A model generated the notes under the pieces. That model was not told where the DNA came from, searched no databases, and saw only the letters and a list, made by a program, of their open reading frames with translations. From Candidatus Levyibacteriota bacterium (GTDB lineage: Bacteria; Patescibacteriota; Microgenomatia; Levybacterales; UBA12049), in NCBI GenBank assembly GCA_016182225.1, contig JACOXV010000018.1, positions 1-30,197 of the forward strand: 30,197 nucleotides of DNA. Reading direction: 5' to 3'. Positions 15,011 to 23,459 of the stretch are shown one piece after another. Made by a program: the position numbers and the translations under genes. Positions within the stretch are counted from its first letter, which is position 1. Each line of letters begins with the position of its first letter.

Positions 15011-16030
15011 ATGCTAAACGAATTTAAAAAGTTTGCTTCTTTTAGGCTTCTGACTATTCTTCTCACCGTTGCTGTGTCAATATACTTATTTGAAATCGCA
15101 TTCTCTTATATTCGTGAATTTTCTGACATCATATTGATTTTTCTTTTTGCATGGATGTTGAGTTTTATTCTCGAGCCTTTAGTCGATATTTTAGTTTCTT
15201 TTACCAAAATTCCCAAACTGATTGTTACTTCCCTTGTGTTTCTGTTTTTTTCTCTAATAATAGTCGGCTCAATTATCCTACTGATTCCTATAATGGTTTC
15301 CCAATTTAAGTCCTTATCTCTAGTTTTGCCTGATTTTCTGGATACTGCCCCCGCAATCCTGAAAAATTCTACTAACACCATGCTTAAATCTCTAGATAAG
15401 ATTACAGATTTAACTCATCTTATTCCGCCCATTGCTCAATTTATATTAAATTTTGTTACTGTCCTGATATTGGCATTTTATTTAATCGTGGAAAAAGAAA
15501 AAATAAACAAAGAAATTCTCAACATTACCCCGAAATCATGGCATCAAAATGTTAAATTTGTCCAAAGAGTTATAGACCAAACATTTGCTTCATTTCTGAG
15601 AGTCCAGCTTATATGGGGTATTCTGGGAGGAGTAATAACTTTTATTGTCCTGACAATATTTGGAATAGATTATGCAATCTCAGCATCATTTATGGCAGGA
15701 ATTTTAACTGCCATCCCAATAATCGGCCCTCTAATAGGAGTAGTCCCTCCTGCAACAGTAACGCTTATTGACAGTCCTACCTCCGCTCTTTTGATTATTG
15801 CAATTCTTTTAATTATTCAGCAAATTACCTTTAATTTTCTCGGGGCAAAAATAATGGGAAATGCCTTTAAGATAAGCCCAATAATAGTTCTCTTTTCTCT
15901 TCTGATTGGCCTAAAAATCGCCGGCGGCGTAGGCGGAATATTTGCAGTTCCCATCGTTAGCATAACTATTGTTATTGGCCGCGAATTCTACAATTATTAT
16001 CTAAAACACGAAAAAAATCTCGAAATTTGA
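15011..16030 (+). CDS. AI-2E family (PerM-like) permease
   Basis: About 339 residues from the ATG at 15011 (a TTG at 14993 would overlap the previous gene). There are seven to eight hydrophobic segments with the family's central conserved part: VQRVIDQTFASFLRVQLIWG, then AGILTAIPIIGPLIGVVPPA and the C-terminal IAGGVGGIFAVPIVSI. Family members include a putative autoinducer-2 exporter and Na+/H+ antiporters; the substrate here is unknown. Its TGA stop overlaps an alternative TTG start of hisS. Confidence 0.88.
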   Translation: MLNEFKKFASFRLLTILLTVAVSIYLFEIAFSYIREFSDIILIFLFAWMLSFILEPLVDILVSFTKIPKLIVTSLVFLFFSLIIVGSIILLIPIMVSQFKSLSLVLPDFLDTAPAILKNSTNTMLKSLDKITDLTHLIPPIAQFILNFVTVLILAFYLIVEKEKINKEILNITPKSWHQNVKFVQRVIDQTFASFLRVQLIWGILGGVITFIVLTIFGIDYAISASFMAGILTAIPIIGPLIGVVPPATVTLIDSPTSALLIIAILLIIQQITFNFLGAKIMGNAFKISPIIVLFSLLIGLKIAGGVGGIFAVPIVSITIVIGREFYNYYLKHEKNLEI

Positions 16031-16038
16031 TATCATCT

Positions 16039-17226
16039 ATGGATATGAATCAGGCACAAACCCTAAAGGGATTTAGGGATTTTCTTCCAAACGTTGCAAG
16101 AAAAAGAGAGTATATATTAAACACCTTGAAAAAGGTGTTTATATCTTACGGCTTTGAACCTCTAGAAACACCCACACTCGAATACGAAGAAATTCTTACC
16201 GGCAAATATGGAGATGAAGGAGATAAGCTTATGTATCGGTTTGTGGACAATGGGGGAAGGAAAGTAGCAATGCGCTATGATCAAACTGTTCCCCTTGCCA
16301 GAGTTGTTGCGCAGTATGCCAACGATCTTCCCCTTCCCTTTAAGCGCTATCAAATTCAAAATGTTTTCAGAGCCGAGAATACCCAAAAAGGCCGCTACAG
16401 AGAATTCCTTCAAGTAGATATAGATACAGTCGGCTCGCAGTCTCCCCTTGCCGATGCTGAAATAATTCAAATAATTTTGAAATGTTATGAATCTTTAGGT
16501 TTTAAAAAAATAAAAATGTTAATTAACGACAGACGAAACTTCGACGGAATTTCAAATTCTGCAATCGTTTCTATAGATAAGCTTAAAAAAATTGGCCCCG
16601 ATGGTGTAGCAAATGAATTGGTTGAAAAAGGATATAACGATAATGACGCCAGAAAACTATTAGACAGCCTCATCAAGGCTCCTCCTTCCGGAAAAGTCGC
16701 TGAGGTTATTGATTTGGTCACAAACGCAGGTTTTGATAAATCAAAAATTGAATTTAGTCCCACTTTGGCTCGCGGACTTGACTACTACACTGGTCTGATA
16801 TTTGAGGTTGAGGCAGAAGACTATCCTTATGGTTCTTTGGGCGGCGGAGGAAGATATGATAACTTGCTAGGAATTTTTTCGGGAAAGGAAATTCCTGCAG
16901 TTGGATTTGCTGTCGGATTTGATAGAACATATGAGGCAATGGAAGAATTAGGACTATTCCCAACTGATTTAATAAAAACGCAAGCTTTGGTAACAAATAC
17001 AAATCCCGCTGCATCGGAAATTGCTAATCAATTAAGAAATAAAGGATTTCTAGTAGAACTTTATGTTGACGATAAAGATCTTGAAAAACAGCTTAAATAC
17101 GCAGACAAAAAAGGAATTCCATATGTATTAATTTTTAAAGATGGCAAGATTTTTCTCAAAGACATGAAAAGCGGAAACCAAAAAGAAGTGAGTGAAGGCT
17201 CTCTGCCCGATGAACTCCGAAGGTAA
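16039..17226 (+). CDS. hisS: Histidyl-tRNA synthetase
   Basis: A class II synthetase that charges tRNA-His; 395 residues from the ATG at 16039. Motif 2 lies at about 107-131 (QNVFRAENTQKGRYREFLQVD). The histidine-specific HisA motif LARGLDYYTG is at 243-252 and HisB, GGGGRYDNL, follows at 268. Motif 3 is around AVGFAVGFDR (287-296). The C-terminal anticodon-binding domain (ALVTNTNPAASEIANQLR to the end) is present and short. Another in-frame ATG follows two codons later. It overlaps the EamA transporter start by 17 bp. Confidence 0.96.
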   Translation: MDMNQAQTLKGFRDFLPNVARKREYILNTLKKVFISYGFEPLETPTLEYEEILTGKYGDEGDKLMYRFVDNGGRKVAMRYDQTVPLARVVAQYANDLPLPFKRYQIQNVFRAENTQKGRYREFLQVDIDTVGSQSPLADAEIIQIILKCYESLGFKKIKMLINDRRNFDGISNSAIVSIDKLKKIGPDGVANELVEKGYNDNDARKLLDSLIKAPPSGKVAEVIDLVTNAGFDKSKIEFSPTLARGLDYYTGLIFEVEAEDYPYGSLGGGGRYDNLLGIFSGKEIPAVGFAVGFDRTYEAMEELGLFPTDLIKTQALVTNTNPAASEIANQLRNKGFLVELYVDDKDLEKQLKYADKKGIPYVLIFKDGKIFLKDMKSGNQKEVSEGSLPDELRR

Positions 17227-18118
17227 AATACGATTAGCAATTTTAGCGCTTATTCTCGCCAATGTTATTTGGGGAGCAGCGTTTCCTATTTACAAGTGGA
17301 CTCTTGATATAATTCCTCCATTTACTTTTTCATTTCTTAGATTTTTTCTTGGAGCATTTATCCTCCTTCCTTTTGTATGGAACAGACTAAATATAGAAAA
17401 ACAGGATATCTTAAGACTTATATTTCTTTCATTCGTTTCCGTAACTGTTCTAATACCATTGTTATTGGTTGGACTTACTCTAACTCCTAGCATAAACGCA
17501 CCAATTATTGTCTCCTCTGGACCAATTTTTTTAATTGTTGCATCTATTTTATTTCTTAAAGAAAAGGTCAGACCTAAAATTTTACTAGGAACGGTCATAA
17601 GCCTTGCTGGAGTTCTCCTTATAATTCTTCGGCCAATAATAGAGGCAGGATTTTCTGGAGGTATTTTAGGGAATCTTTTTATTTTTTTAGCCACTCTCTG
17701 TAGCGTAATTCAGGCTATACTCCTTAAAAAACTAACCGTTAAAAATGACCCCCTCGCCATAACATTTTGGATGTTTGTGATAGGATCTCTTCCGCTTATA
17801 CCAGCAGTCCTTTGGGAATCTCAAAATTTCAACTTTGGCCTCTTAAATACTCAGGGAATTATAGGACTTTCCTATGGAGTAATTTTGGCATCTGCATTTG
17901 CTCACTTTTTACTTGCTTATGGAATTAAATACATAAAAGCATCTGAGGTAGGAATTTTTACTTATGTAGATCCTATAGCAACTGTTGTAATTGCTGTCCC
18001 TCTCTTAAGCGAAGTTATCACCCCAGTCTACCTTGTGGCATCTTTCTTGGTCTTTGCGGGAATTTTTGTTGCTGAAGGTCGCATCCACTATCACCCATTC
18101 CAAAAACTTAGAGCATAA
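17210..18118 (+). CDS. EamA/DMT superfamily transporter
   Basis: About 302 residues from the ATG at 17210, inside the hisS 3' end; a GTG at 17192 is the alternative. Ten hydrophobic segments form two EamA repeats. The first opens with ANVIWGAAFPIYKWTLDIIPP and contains LRFFLGAFILLPF; the second contains FWMFVIGSLPLIPAV and ends with EVGIFTYVDPIATVVIAVPLL, a classic DMT block. Such proteins export metabolites or amino acids; the substrate cannot be inferred. Confidence 0.9.
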   Translation: MNSEGKIRLAILALILANVIWGAAFPIYKWTLDIIPPFTFSFLRFFLGAFILLPFVWNRLNIEKQDILRLIFLSFVSVTVLIPLLLVGLTLTPSINAPIIVSSGPIFLIVASILFLKEKVRPKILLGTVISLAGVLLIILRPIIEAGFSGGILGNLFIFLATLCSVIQAILLKKLTVKNDPLAITFWMFVIGSLPLIPAVLWESQNFNFGLLNTQGIIGLSYGVILASAFAHFLLAYGIKYIKASEVGIFTYVDPIATVVIAVPLLSEVITPVYLVASFLVFAGIFVAEGRIHYHPFQKLRA

Positions 18119-18123
18119 TATTG

Positions 18124-18129
18124 TATAAT
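18124..18129 (+). promoter_or_regulatory. Possible -10 box before alr
   Basis: A perfect TATAAT lies 9 bp before the alr ATG at 18139, just after the EamA stop codon. No convincing -35 is seen. It would give a near-leaderless alr transcript; chance in AT-rich DNA is possible. Confidence 0.3.
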
Positions 18130-18138
18130 ATCTTTTTC

Positions 18139-19269
18139 ATGTTAAGAATAAAAAACTTTCTTGGAAGAAACTATCAACCGCTTAATTTAGTTGAAATTTC
18201 CAGGGAAAATATAAAAAGTAATTATCGTTATCTTTCTTTGATAAACAGAAATATAAAAATTGCACCGGTTCTGAAAAGCAACGCTTATGGTCATGGGATA
18301 AGTATCGTTGGGAAGGATTTTGATAATTTAAACGCTCCTTTTATTTGTGTAGATAGTCTTTATGAAGCATATGAACTTTTAAAAATAAAAGTTAAAACAC
18401 AAATACTAATAATGGGATTTGTAAGCCCAAAGAGCTTGAACACGAAGAAGCTCCCCTTCTCTTTTGCGGTTTATAACAAAGAACTCGTAGATGCTATAGA
18501 AAAATTTCAGCCACATGCCAAAGTCCACATTTTTGTTGATACGGGAATGCATAGAGAAGGAGTAAGACTGGAAGAGCTTCCGGCTTTTGTAAAATACATA
18601 CAATCAAACACTCATCTTGAAATTGAAGGGTTAATGTCTCACTTTGCTATGGGAGATGATATAAAAAATGAAGATACCAGAAAGCAGGTTGAAGCGTTTG
18701 GAACTGCCAAACAAATATTGTCCGATCATGGTATCAAGCCTAAATGGATTCATATAGCCAACTCCGCAGGGCTTTTGAATAGCCGGGAATATAAAAATAA
18801 ACTTGGTAATATGGCAAGAGTCGGCAAATCTTCATACGGAATAGATCCAAGAAAAGTTAATAAAGATCTTAAACCGGCACTTACTCTTAAAACTCAAATT
18901 GCTCAGGTAAAAAATCTTAAAAAGGGAGAAAAAGTAGGATATGATTTTTCCTACACGGCAGAAAAAGATATGAAAATGGCAATAATCCCAATCGGATATT
19001 TCGAAGGCGTGGACAGAAGGCTTTCGAATAAAGGTTATGTCTTAGTCAAAAATAAATACTGTAAGATTATCGGAAGGGTAAGTATGAATATGTCAATTAT
19101 TGATGTTTCCCATGTTTTAAATGCAAAAGTTGGACAGGAAGTAATAGTTTATTCAAATAATTCTTCGGCAAAAAACTCTATTCAAAACTCGGCAAAAATC
19201 TGTAACACTATTCCCTACGAATTACTGGTTCACGTCGGAAGCTCTACTAGGAGAGTTATAAAAGATTAA
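18139..19269 (+). CDS. alr: Alanine racemase
   Basis: A PLP enzyme interconverting L- and D-alanine, which supplies D-Ala for peptidoglycan. It has 376 residues from the ATG at 18139. The PLP lysine is Lys46 in APVLKSNAYGHG. The phosphate/pyridine-side Arg lies in GNMARVGKSSYGID. The opposite catalytic Tyr lies in VGYDFSYTAEKD and is followed by the family block AIIPIGYFEGVDRR. MSIIDVS and the C-terminal YELLVHVGSSTRR complete it. With MurB in the same window it supports an active peptidoglycan pathway. Its last 14 bp overlap the 3' end of the convergent NUDIX pseudogene. Confidence 0.95.
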   Translation: MLRIKNFLGRNYQPLNLVEISRENIKSNYRYLSLINRNIKIAPVLKSNAYGHGISIVGKDFDNLNAPFICVDSLYEAYELLKIKVKTQILIMGFVSPKSLNTKKLPFSFAVYNKELVDAIEKFQPHAKVHIFVDTGMHREGVRLEELPAFVKYIQSNTHLEIEGLMSHFAMGDDIKNEDTRKQVEAFGTAKQILSDHGIKPKWIHIANSAGLLNSREYKNKLGNMARVGKSSYGIDPRKVNKDLKPALTLKTQIAQVKNLKKGEKVGYDFSYTAEKDMKMAIIPIGYFEGVDRRLSNKGYVLVKNKYCKIIGRVSMNMSIIDVSHVLNAKVGQEVIVYSNNSSAKNSIQNSAKICNTIPYELLVHVGSSTRRVIKD

Positions 19270-19577
19270 TTCTCCCCTTCTCTATTTGTATCAAAAGATT
19301 TTGTGCGCTCGAGGAAAGATTGTAAGTTTTCAATTTATTCAACGGAAGATATTCAAGCTGATCGTATTCCTTTGGAATACCTATTCTTGGGGCTTGTCCG
19401 CTCTTTATTTCTGCGCTGAACCAGGTGTAATCGAGGTAAAATTTACCGCTTTGAAAAATGTACTGCCCATTCTTCAGACTTTCCTCCTGGCACTTCCCAC
19501 CAATCCTTGTCAATCCTGTGAAGCAAAAGAATTGAATTGTCCCGAACAATCACACACCCCGCAGCAAGTCTTCTCAT
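19256..19577 (-). pseudogene. Broken NUDIX hydrolase with the catalytic box deleted
   Basis: Two minus-strand frames carry the two ends of one NUDIX protein. From the ATG at 19577 the first reads MRRLAAGCVIVRDN, then ILLLHRIDKDWWEVPGGKSEE, the standard N-terminal half up to the first Gly-Gly-Lys of the NUDIX box, and stops at 19443. A second frame downstream reads GKFYLDYTWFSAEIKSGQ, RIGIPKEYDQLEYLPLNKL and a final helix, the normal C-terminal half. The catalytic segment between them (G-x5-E-x7-R-E-x-x-E-E-x-G) is missing. The simplest reading is an internal deletion of roughly 25-30 codons that also shifted the frame. An assembly error is the alternative. Confidence 0.8.
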
Positions 19578-19598
19578 AGAGGGATTGTATCAAAATTC

Positions 19599-19627
19599 TT
19601 GTTTTTGAGCGTGATTTAGGTTATAAT
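19599..19627 (+). promoter_or_regulatory. Promoter of rpmE-prfA (leaderless)
   Basis: TTGTTT (19599-19604), a 17-bp spacer and a perfect TATAAT (19622-19627). The -10 box ends 6 bp before the rpmE ATG at 19634, so the transcript should start at the start codon. No Shine-Dalgarno is present or possible. Confidence 0.7.
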
Positions 19628-19633
19628 AATCTT

Positions 19634-19933
19634 ATGAAAGCGCAGATTCACCCACAATATTTTGAAAATGCACAAGTAATTTGTGTCTGCGGGAATAAAT
19701 TTACTGTTGGTTCAACACAGGAAGTAATTCACGTGGAGCTCTGCAATAATTGTCATCCTTTTTATACAGGCGAGCAAAAGTTTGTAGATTCTGCATCTAG
19801 AATTCAAAAGTTTCAAAACAAACAAAAAACTGCGGAAGAATATATTTCCAAAAAGATAAAAAAACAACAGGAATTAAAGAAAAAAGAAGAAGGCCCAAAA
19901 ACTCTCCGGGAAATGCTATCTTCCCTTTCATAG
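19634..19933 (+). CDS. rpmE: 50S ribosomal protein L31 with basic C-terminal extension
   Basis: Residues 1-65 are a zinc-type L31: MKAQIHPQYFENAQ, Cys17-x-Cys19 and Cys37-x-x-Cys40 (ELCNNCHPFYTG) as the four zinc ligands. A tail of about 35 residues beyond the usual end is helical and Lys/Glu-rich (EYISKKIKKQQELKKKEE) and is not part of standard L31. The gene precedes prfA with a 15-bp gap, a common bacterial arrangement. The mRNA is predicted to be leaderless. Confidence 0.93.
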   Translation: MKAQIHPQYFENAQVICVCGNKFTVGSTQEVIHVELCNNCHPFYTGEQKFVDSASRIQKFQNKQKTAEEYISKKIKKQQELKKKEEGPKTLREMLSSLS

Positions 19934-19948
19934 CTAACTCTTCCACAA

Positions 19949-20833
19949 ATGGATGACTACAGAAAAAATCTCATAGAAGATATAGATAGACGGATTGAGG
20001 AAGCAAAAAAACTATCCGTTGATCCTTCTATGGTTGAATTAGTTCAACAAGAAATCACGGATCTAGAAAACCAAAAAGCACAAATCCTCGGAAATTTCCA
20101 AGCTGATTCGCCCGAATCTGAATCTTTGGATCAGAGAAATATTATTCTTGAAATTAAAGGTGCGGCCGGCGGAGACGAAGCAAAAATTTGGGCAGAGGAT
20201 CTATCACGAATGTATTTGAGATTTTCTGAAAAAAAGGGGTTGAGGGTAGAAAAAATTGACGACGATGTTTATAAAATAAGCGGTAACTCCCCTTTCGGAC
20301 TACTCAAATATGAGGCCGGCGTACATAGAGTCCAACGAATTCCAACAACTGAAAAGAGAGGAAGAGTACATACTTCAACTGCTACTGTATCAATCTTGCC
20401 CGAGCTAGAGGATATTGATCTCCATATAAATCCAGAGGAAGTTACCTTCGAAGCCTATAGATCGGGCGGACACGGAGGACAGAATGTTAATAAAGTATCC
20501 ACTGCTGTGAGGCTCAATCATATCCCGACAGGAATTGTTGTAACAGCCCAAACAGAAAGATTTCAAGCACAAAATAGAGAAATTGCAATGAGGCTACTTC
20601 GTGCCAAGCTTTGGGAAATGGAAGTAGAAAAACAGCAGGAACAAACATCAAGTCTTAAAGCAACACAAGTAGGCCGGGGAATGAGGGCAGAGAAAATAAG
20701 AACCTATAATTTTCCCCAGGATAGAGTAACAGACCATAGAATCAACAAGTCCTGGCATAATCTTCCTGAAATACTGGATGGCGAGGGACTAGATGAAATA
20801 GTTAGAGAAACCTCGGAAAATCTTTCAGCTTAA
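19949..20833 (+). CDS. prfA: Peptide chain release factor 1 (short form)
   Basis: RF1 recognises UAA/UAG and releases the peptide. The codon-recognition tripeptide is Pro132-Thr-Thr134 (RIPTTEKRGRVHTS), the P-x-T form of RF1 rather than the S-P-F of RF2. The catalytic GGQ is at 176-178 (YRSGGHGGQNVNKV). The end HRINKSWHNLPEILDGEGLD is RF1-like. At 294 residues it is about 60 shorter than E. coli RF1. The loss is in N-terminal domain 1, while the previous gene leaves no room for a longer start. No prmC methyltransferase gene follows; the next gene is convergent and overlaps by 9 bp. Confidence 0.96.
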   Translation: MDDYRKNLIEDIDRRIEEAKKLSVDPSMVELVQQEITDLENQKAQILGNFQADSPESESLDQRNIILEIKGAAGGDEAKIWAEDLSRMYLRFSEKKGLRVEKIDDDVYKISGNSPFGLLKYEAGVHRVQRIPTTEKRGRVHTSTATVSILPELEDIDLHINPEEVTFEAYRSGGHGGQNVNKVSTAVRLNHIPTGIVVTAQTERFQAQNREIAMRLLRAKLWEMEVEKQQEQTSSLKATQVGRGMRAEKIRTYNFPQDRVTDHRINKSWHNLPEILDGEGLDEIVRETSENLSA

Positions 20834-22498
20834 TTCCTTTGCTAAATCTTTTGCTCTATACCGTTCAATCAGTTCTAGGTGATTCTCATCAACTATTATC
20901 TTTGCCAAGTGATGTCCCCCTGCAACATGGGGAAGAACTACATAATCCGCCCCCTCTCCATATAAAGCTTTTGCATCTTCGTTATCAAATGCCGTTACTA
21001 AAATTTTTGGTTTCTTCTTAATTTTTGAAACTGCTTTAAGAAGAAGTATATTATCTTCCATATCGGGAATTGTTGAGATAATAAGCCTTGCTTTATCAAG
21101 TCCTGCCAAATCTTGAATCTCAGAATCAATTATATCTCCAAAATATGAAGGAATATGGTTATCTTTTAGAGATTTTATTACATCTGGATCAAAATCAATT
21201 ACTACAAATTTTTCGTTGTTATCAACCAATGCATCAAGAACACTTTCCCCTATCCTATTTGCCCCAACCAGAACAATATGGTCTTCGAGATTTTCTTTTT
21301 TGATTCTCCCGTCCTTTGCATTTTTTCTTTCAAAAAAATCAAGCATTGGCGAAAAAATTCTGTAAAGTTTATCTGAGTAAACCATAAAGTAAGTAGAGAG
21401 AACAAAAGTTAAAGCACCTACCGCTGTTACAGTCGATAGAATATCATTTGAAATATGATTTAGTCTGCTTCCGGTAAAAACCATAATTAGGCTAAACTCA
21501 GACACTTGTGCAAAAGAAATTGCCGAGAGAAATGAAGTCCTTTTTCTATGACCCAAAAATCCAAGAACCGAGAGAACTACAAGTGGTTTTAAAAATACAA
21601 CAAACAAAAGAATTAGAGCCAGTGGAAGAATTATCGATACATCTTTTAATAAAATCATCTGAATTCCTAAGGATACAAAAAATATAGTTATGAAAAAATC
21701 CCTAAGAGGCCTAACCCTTGAGATAATCTGGTAGTTCTCGTAAGTATTTGCCAATGCTAATCCCGCTAAAAAGCCTCCTATTTCTATCGAAAAACCTATA
21801 ATCGGGGAACTGACAAGTGCAGATAATCCAAAAACAAAAGCCAGGGAAAAAAGGAATAATTGTTCTGGGGATCTGGCTATTTTTGAAACAACCTTAGGAA
21901 TTAAATATTTACTCAAAACATAAGTCCAACCAAAAAGAGCTATTCCTTTTAAAATTAATATGACCAATGAATAAACATCTATTTTTGAATTGCCTAATCC
22001 TGTCAAAAGAATAAGAGCGCCTATTGCTACCATGTCCTGAACCAAAAGAATTCCAAGTGTTATTTTTCCATAAAGACTTCGAAGATCTTTTTTATCGGAA
22101 AGAAACTTTACTATTATGATGGTGCTTGAAAATGTAAGTGCAGCCGCAAGATATAGAGAAGCTATATCGGAAAATCCAATAACTTTTCCTAGTAAAAATC
22201 CCAAAATTCCTGTTATTCCTATCTGAAGAAGTCCCGATACAATTGATATTTTTCCGACAGATCTGAGATCTGCAATTTTTAATTCAAGTCCAAGTGAAAA
22301 TAAAAGAAGTGTAATTCCTATTTCTGCCATAGACCTTATCACTTCCAAGTTGTTTAAATTTATTAAAGCTAGAGGTCCAATCAAAATACCCGTAAGAAGA
22401 TATGCAAGAATTGAGGGTTGTTTTAAAAATCTAAAAAGAATCGCTAAAAAAGAAGCAATGCAAAGGATTACTGTCAGTTCTAGATAAATATTCCCCAC
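20825..22498 (-). CDS. CPA2-family cation/proton antiporter with RCK_N domain
   Basis: A 557-residue protein. Residues 1 to about 375 hold 11-13 membrane segments of the Na+/H+-exchanger (KefB/KefC-like) type, with QPSILAYLLTGILIGP at the start, GITLLLFSLGLELKIADL in the middle and GFSIEIGGFLAGLALANT as the ion-path helix region. Residues about 400-520 form a TrkA_N/RCK domain: a Rossmann beta-alpha-beta DHIVLVGANRIGESVLDAL, the acidic FVVIDFDPDVIKSL, then GDIIDSEIQDLAGLDKARLI. This suggests NAD(H)-gated K+ or Na+ efflux. The C-terminal TrkA_C domain is absent. It is the last gene of the minus-strand run that includes murB. Confidence 0.92.
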   Translation of the reverse strand: MGNIYLELTVILCIASFLAILFRFLKQPSILAYLLTGILIGPLALINLNNLEVIRSMAEIGITLLLFSLGLELKIADLRSVGKISIVSGLLQIGITGILGFLLGKVIGFSDIASLYLAAALTFSSTIIIVKFLSDKKDLRSLYGKITLGILLVQDMVAIGALILLTGLGNSKIDVYSLVILILKGIALFGWTYVLSKYLIPKVVSKIARSPEQLFLFSLAFVFGLSALVSSPIIGFSIEIGGFLAGLALANTYENYQIISRVRPLRDFFITIFFVSLGIQMILLKDVSIILPLALILLFVVFLKPLVVLSVLGFLGHRKRTSFLSAISFAQVSEFSLIMVFTGSRLNHISNDILSTVTAVGALTFVLSTYFMVYSDKLYRIFSPMLDFFERKNAKDGRIKKENLEDHIVLVGANRIGESVLDALVDNNEKFVVIDFDPDVIKSLKDNHIPSYFGDIIDSEIQDLAGLDKARLIISTIPDMEDNILLLKAVSKIKKKPKILVTAFDNEDAKALYGEGADYVVLPHVAGGHHLAKIIVDENHLELIERYRAKDLAKELS

Positions 22499-22507
22499 AC
22501 ATATATA

Positions 22508-23455
22508 TTACAAGTAATATATTTCCTCTTCAAGGGAAATATCATACCTATCTTTTATTTCTTTTTTGGCAAACTCTACTAGATTCCGCACATCCTCAGA
22601 AGAACCATTATCCACGTTCACAAAATAATTTGGATGCTTTTCGGATATTACTACCCCGCCCACTCTCTTTCCTTTAAAACCTGCGATACTAAAAAGTTTT
22701 GCTACGGGAAGCACAGGAAAGGGATCCTCTTTTATATATTGTTTAAATTCATCTTTGAACTTGTCTGGAACTAGTCCAAAGGGAATGTTTTTAAAAATAC
22801 TTCCAATGTTTGGGTATTCAAGCGGATGGCGTGCTTTTCTATGATCAATTTTTTCTTGAATCAAACGTGATATCTCCTCTTTACTTCCCTTTTTGAGTGA
22901 AAAGATAGCTTCTGTAATAAATTCATTTTTTGCTTCATCAGTTTTAAAAACGCTCGTTCTGTAACCGAAATTGCATTCTATATTAGATCTATTTTTATAA
23001 TCAAAATTTTTTAGGTTTATACTGGTAACGCTTTTTAGATTATCTTTTATTTCTCCTTTATATGCTCCGGCATTTCCTCTTATTGCCCCACCAACACTAC
23101 CAGGAAGTCCTCCTGCCCACTCTAGTCCTGAGAGAGAATTCTCTATGCAAAACTTCAAAAGTTCCGAAAAATCAGTTCCTGATCCCACTATCAAGTCTTC
23201 TCCGTTTGCACTCTCAATATAGGAGAGCAGATTTCTTATAACTAATCCTTGAAATCCTTTATCATCTACCAAAATATTTGTTCCTCCACCCAAAATAAAT
23301 ACAGGTGGCCTATCCTTTTCTGAGTGGAAAAGGGAATAAAACCCCAACAATCCGCTTTTTAAATCCTCCATGTTTTTTATTTCAAAAAAATACGAAGCAG
23401 ATCCGCCAATTTTGTAGTTGTTTAGATTTTTTAAGGGAACGTTTTTTTGAAGCAT
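22508..23455 (-). CDS. murB: UDP-N-acetylenolpyruvoylglucosamine reductase MurB
   Basis: A flavoenzyme that reduces UDP-GlcNAc-enolpyruvate to UDP-MurNAc in cytosolic peptidoglycan synthesis; 315 residues. The FAD-binding blocks are FILGGGTNILVDD (53-65) and GLEWAGGLPGSVGGAIRGNAG (110-130). The substrate/catalytic set is Tyr165-Arg166 (FGYRTSVF), Ser219 in NIGSIFKN as proton donor, and a Glu cluster in the last residues (SLEEEIYYL). The short insertion pattern fits type II MurB. It starts 4 bp after the HtrA gene and ends 9 bp before the antiporter start. Confidence 0.95.
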   Translation of the reverse strand: MLQKNVPLKNLNNYKIGGSASYFFEIKNMEDLKSGLLGFYSLFHSEKDRPPVFILGGGTNILVDDKGFQGLVIRNLLSYIESANGEDLIVGSGTDFSELLKFCIENSLSGLEWAGGLPGSVGGAIRGNAGAYKGEIKDNLKSVTSINLKNFDYKNRSNIECNFGYRTSVFKTDEAKNEFITEAIFSLKKGSKEEISRLIQEKIDHRKARHPLEYPNIGSIFKNIPFGLVPDKFKDEFKQYIKEDPFPVLPVAKLFSIAGFKGKRVGGVVISEKHPNYFVNVDNGSSEDVRNLVEFAKKEIKDRYDISLEEEIYYL

Positions 23456-23459
23456 TAAT

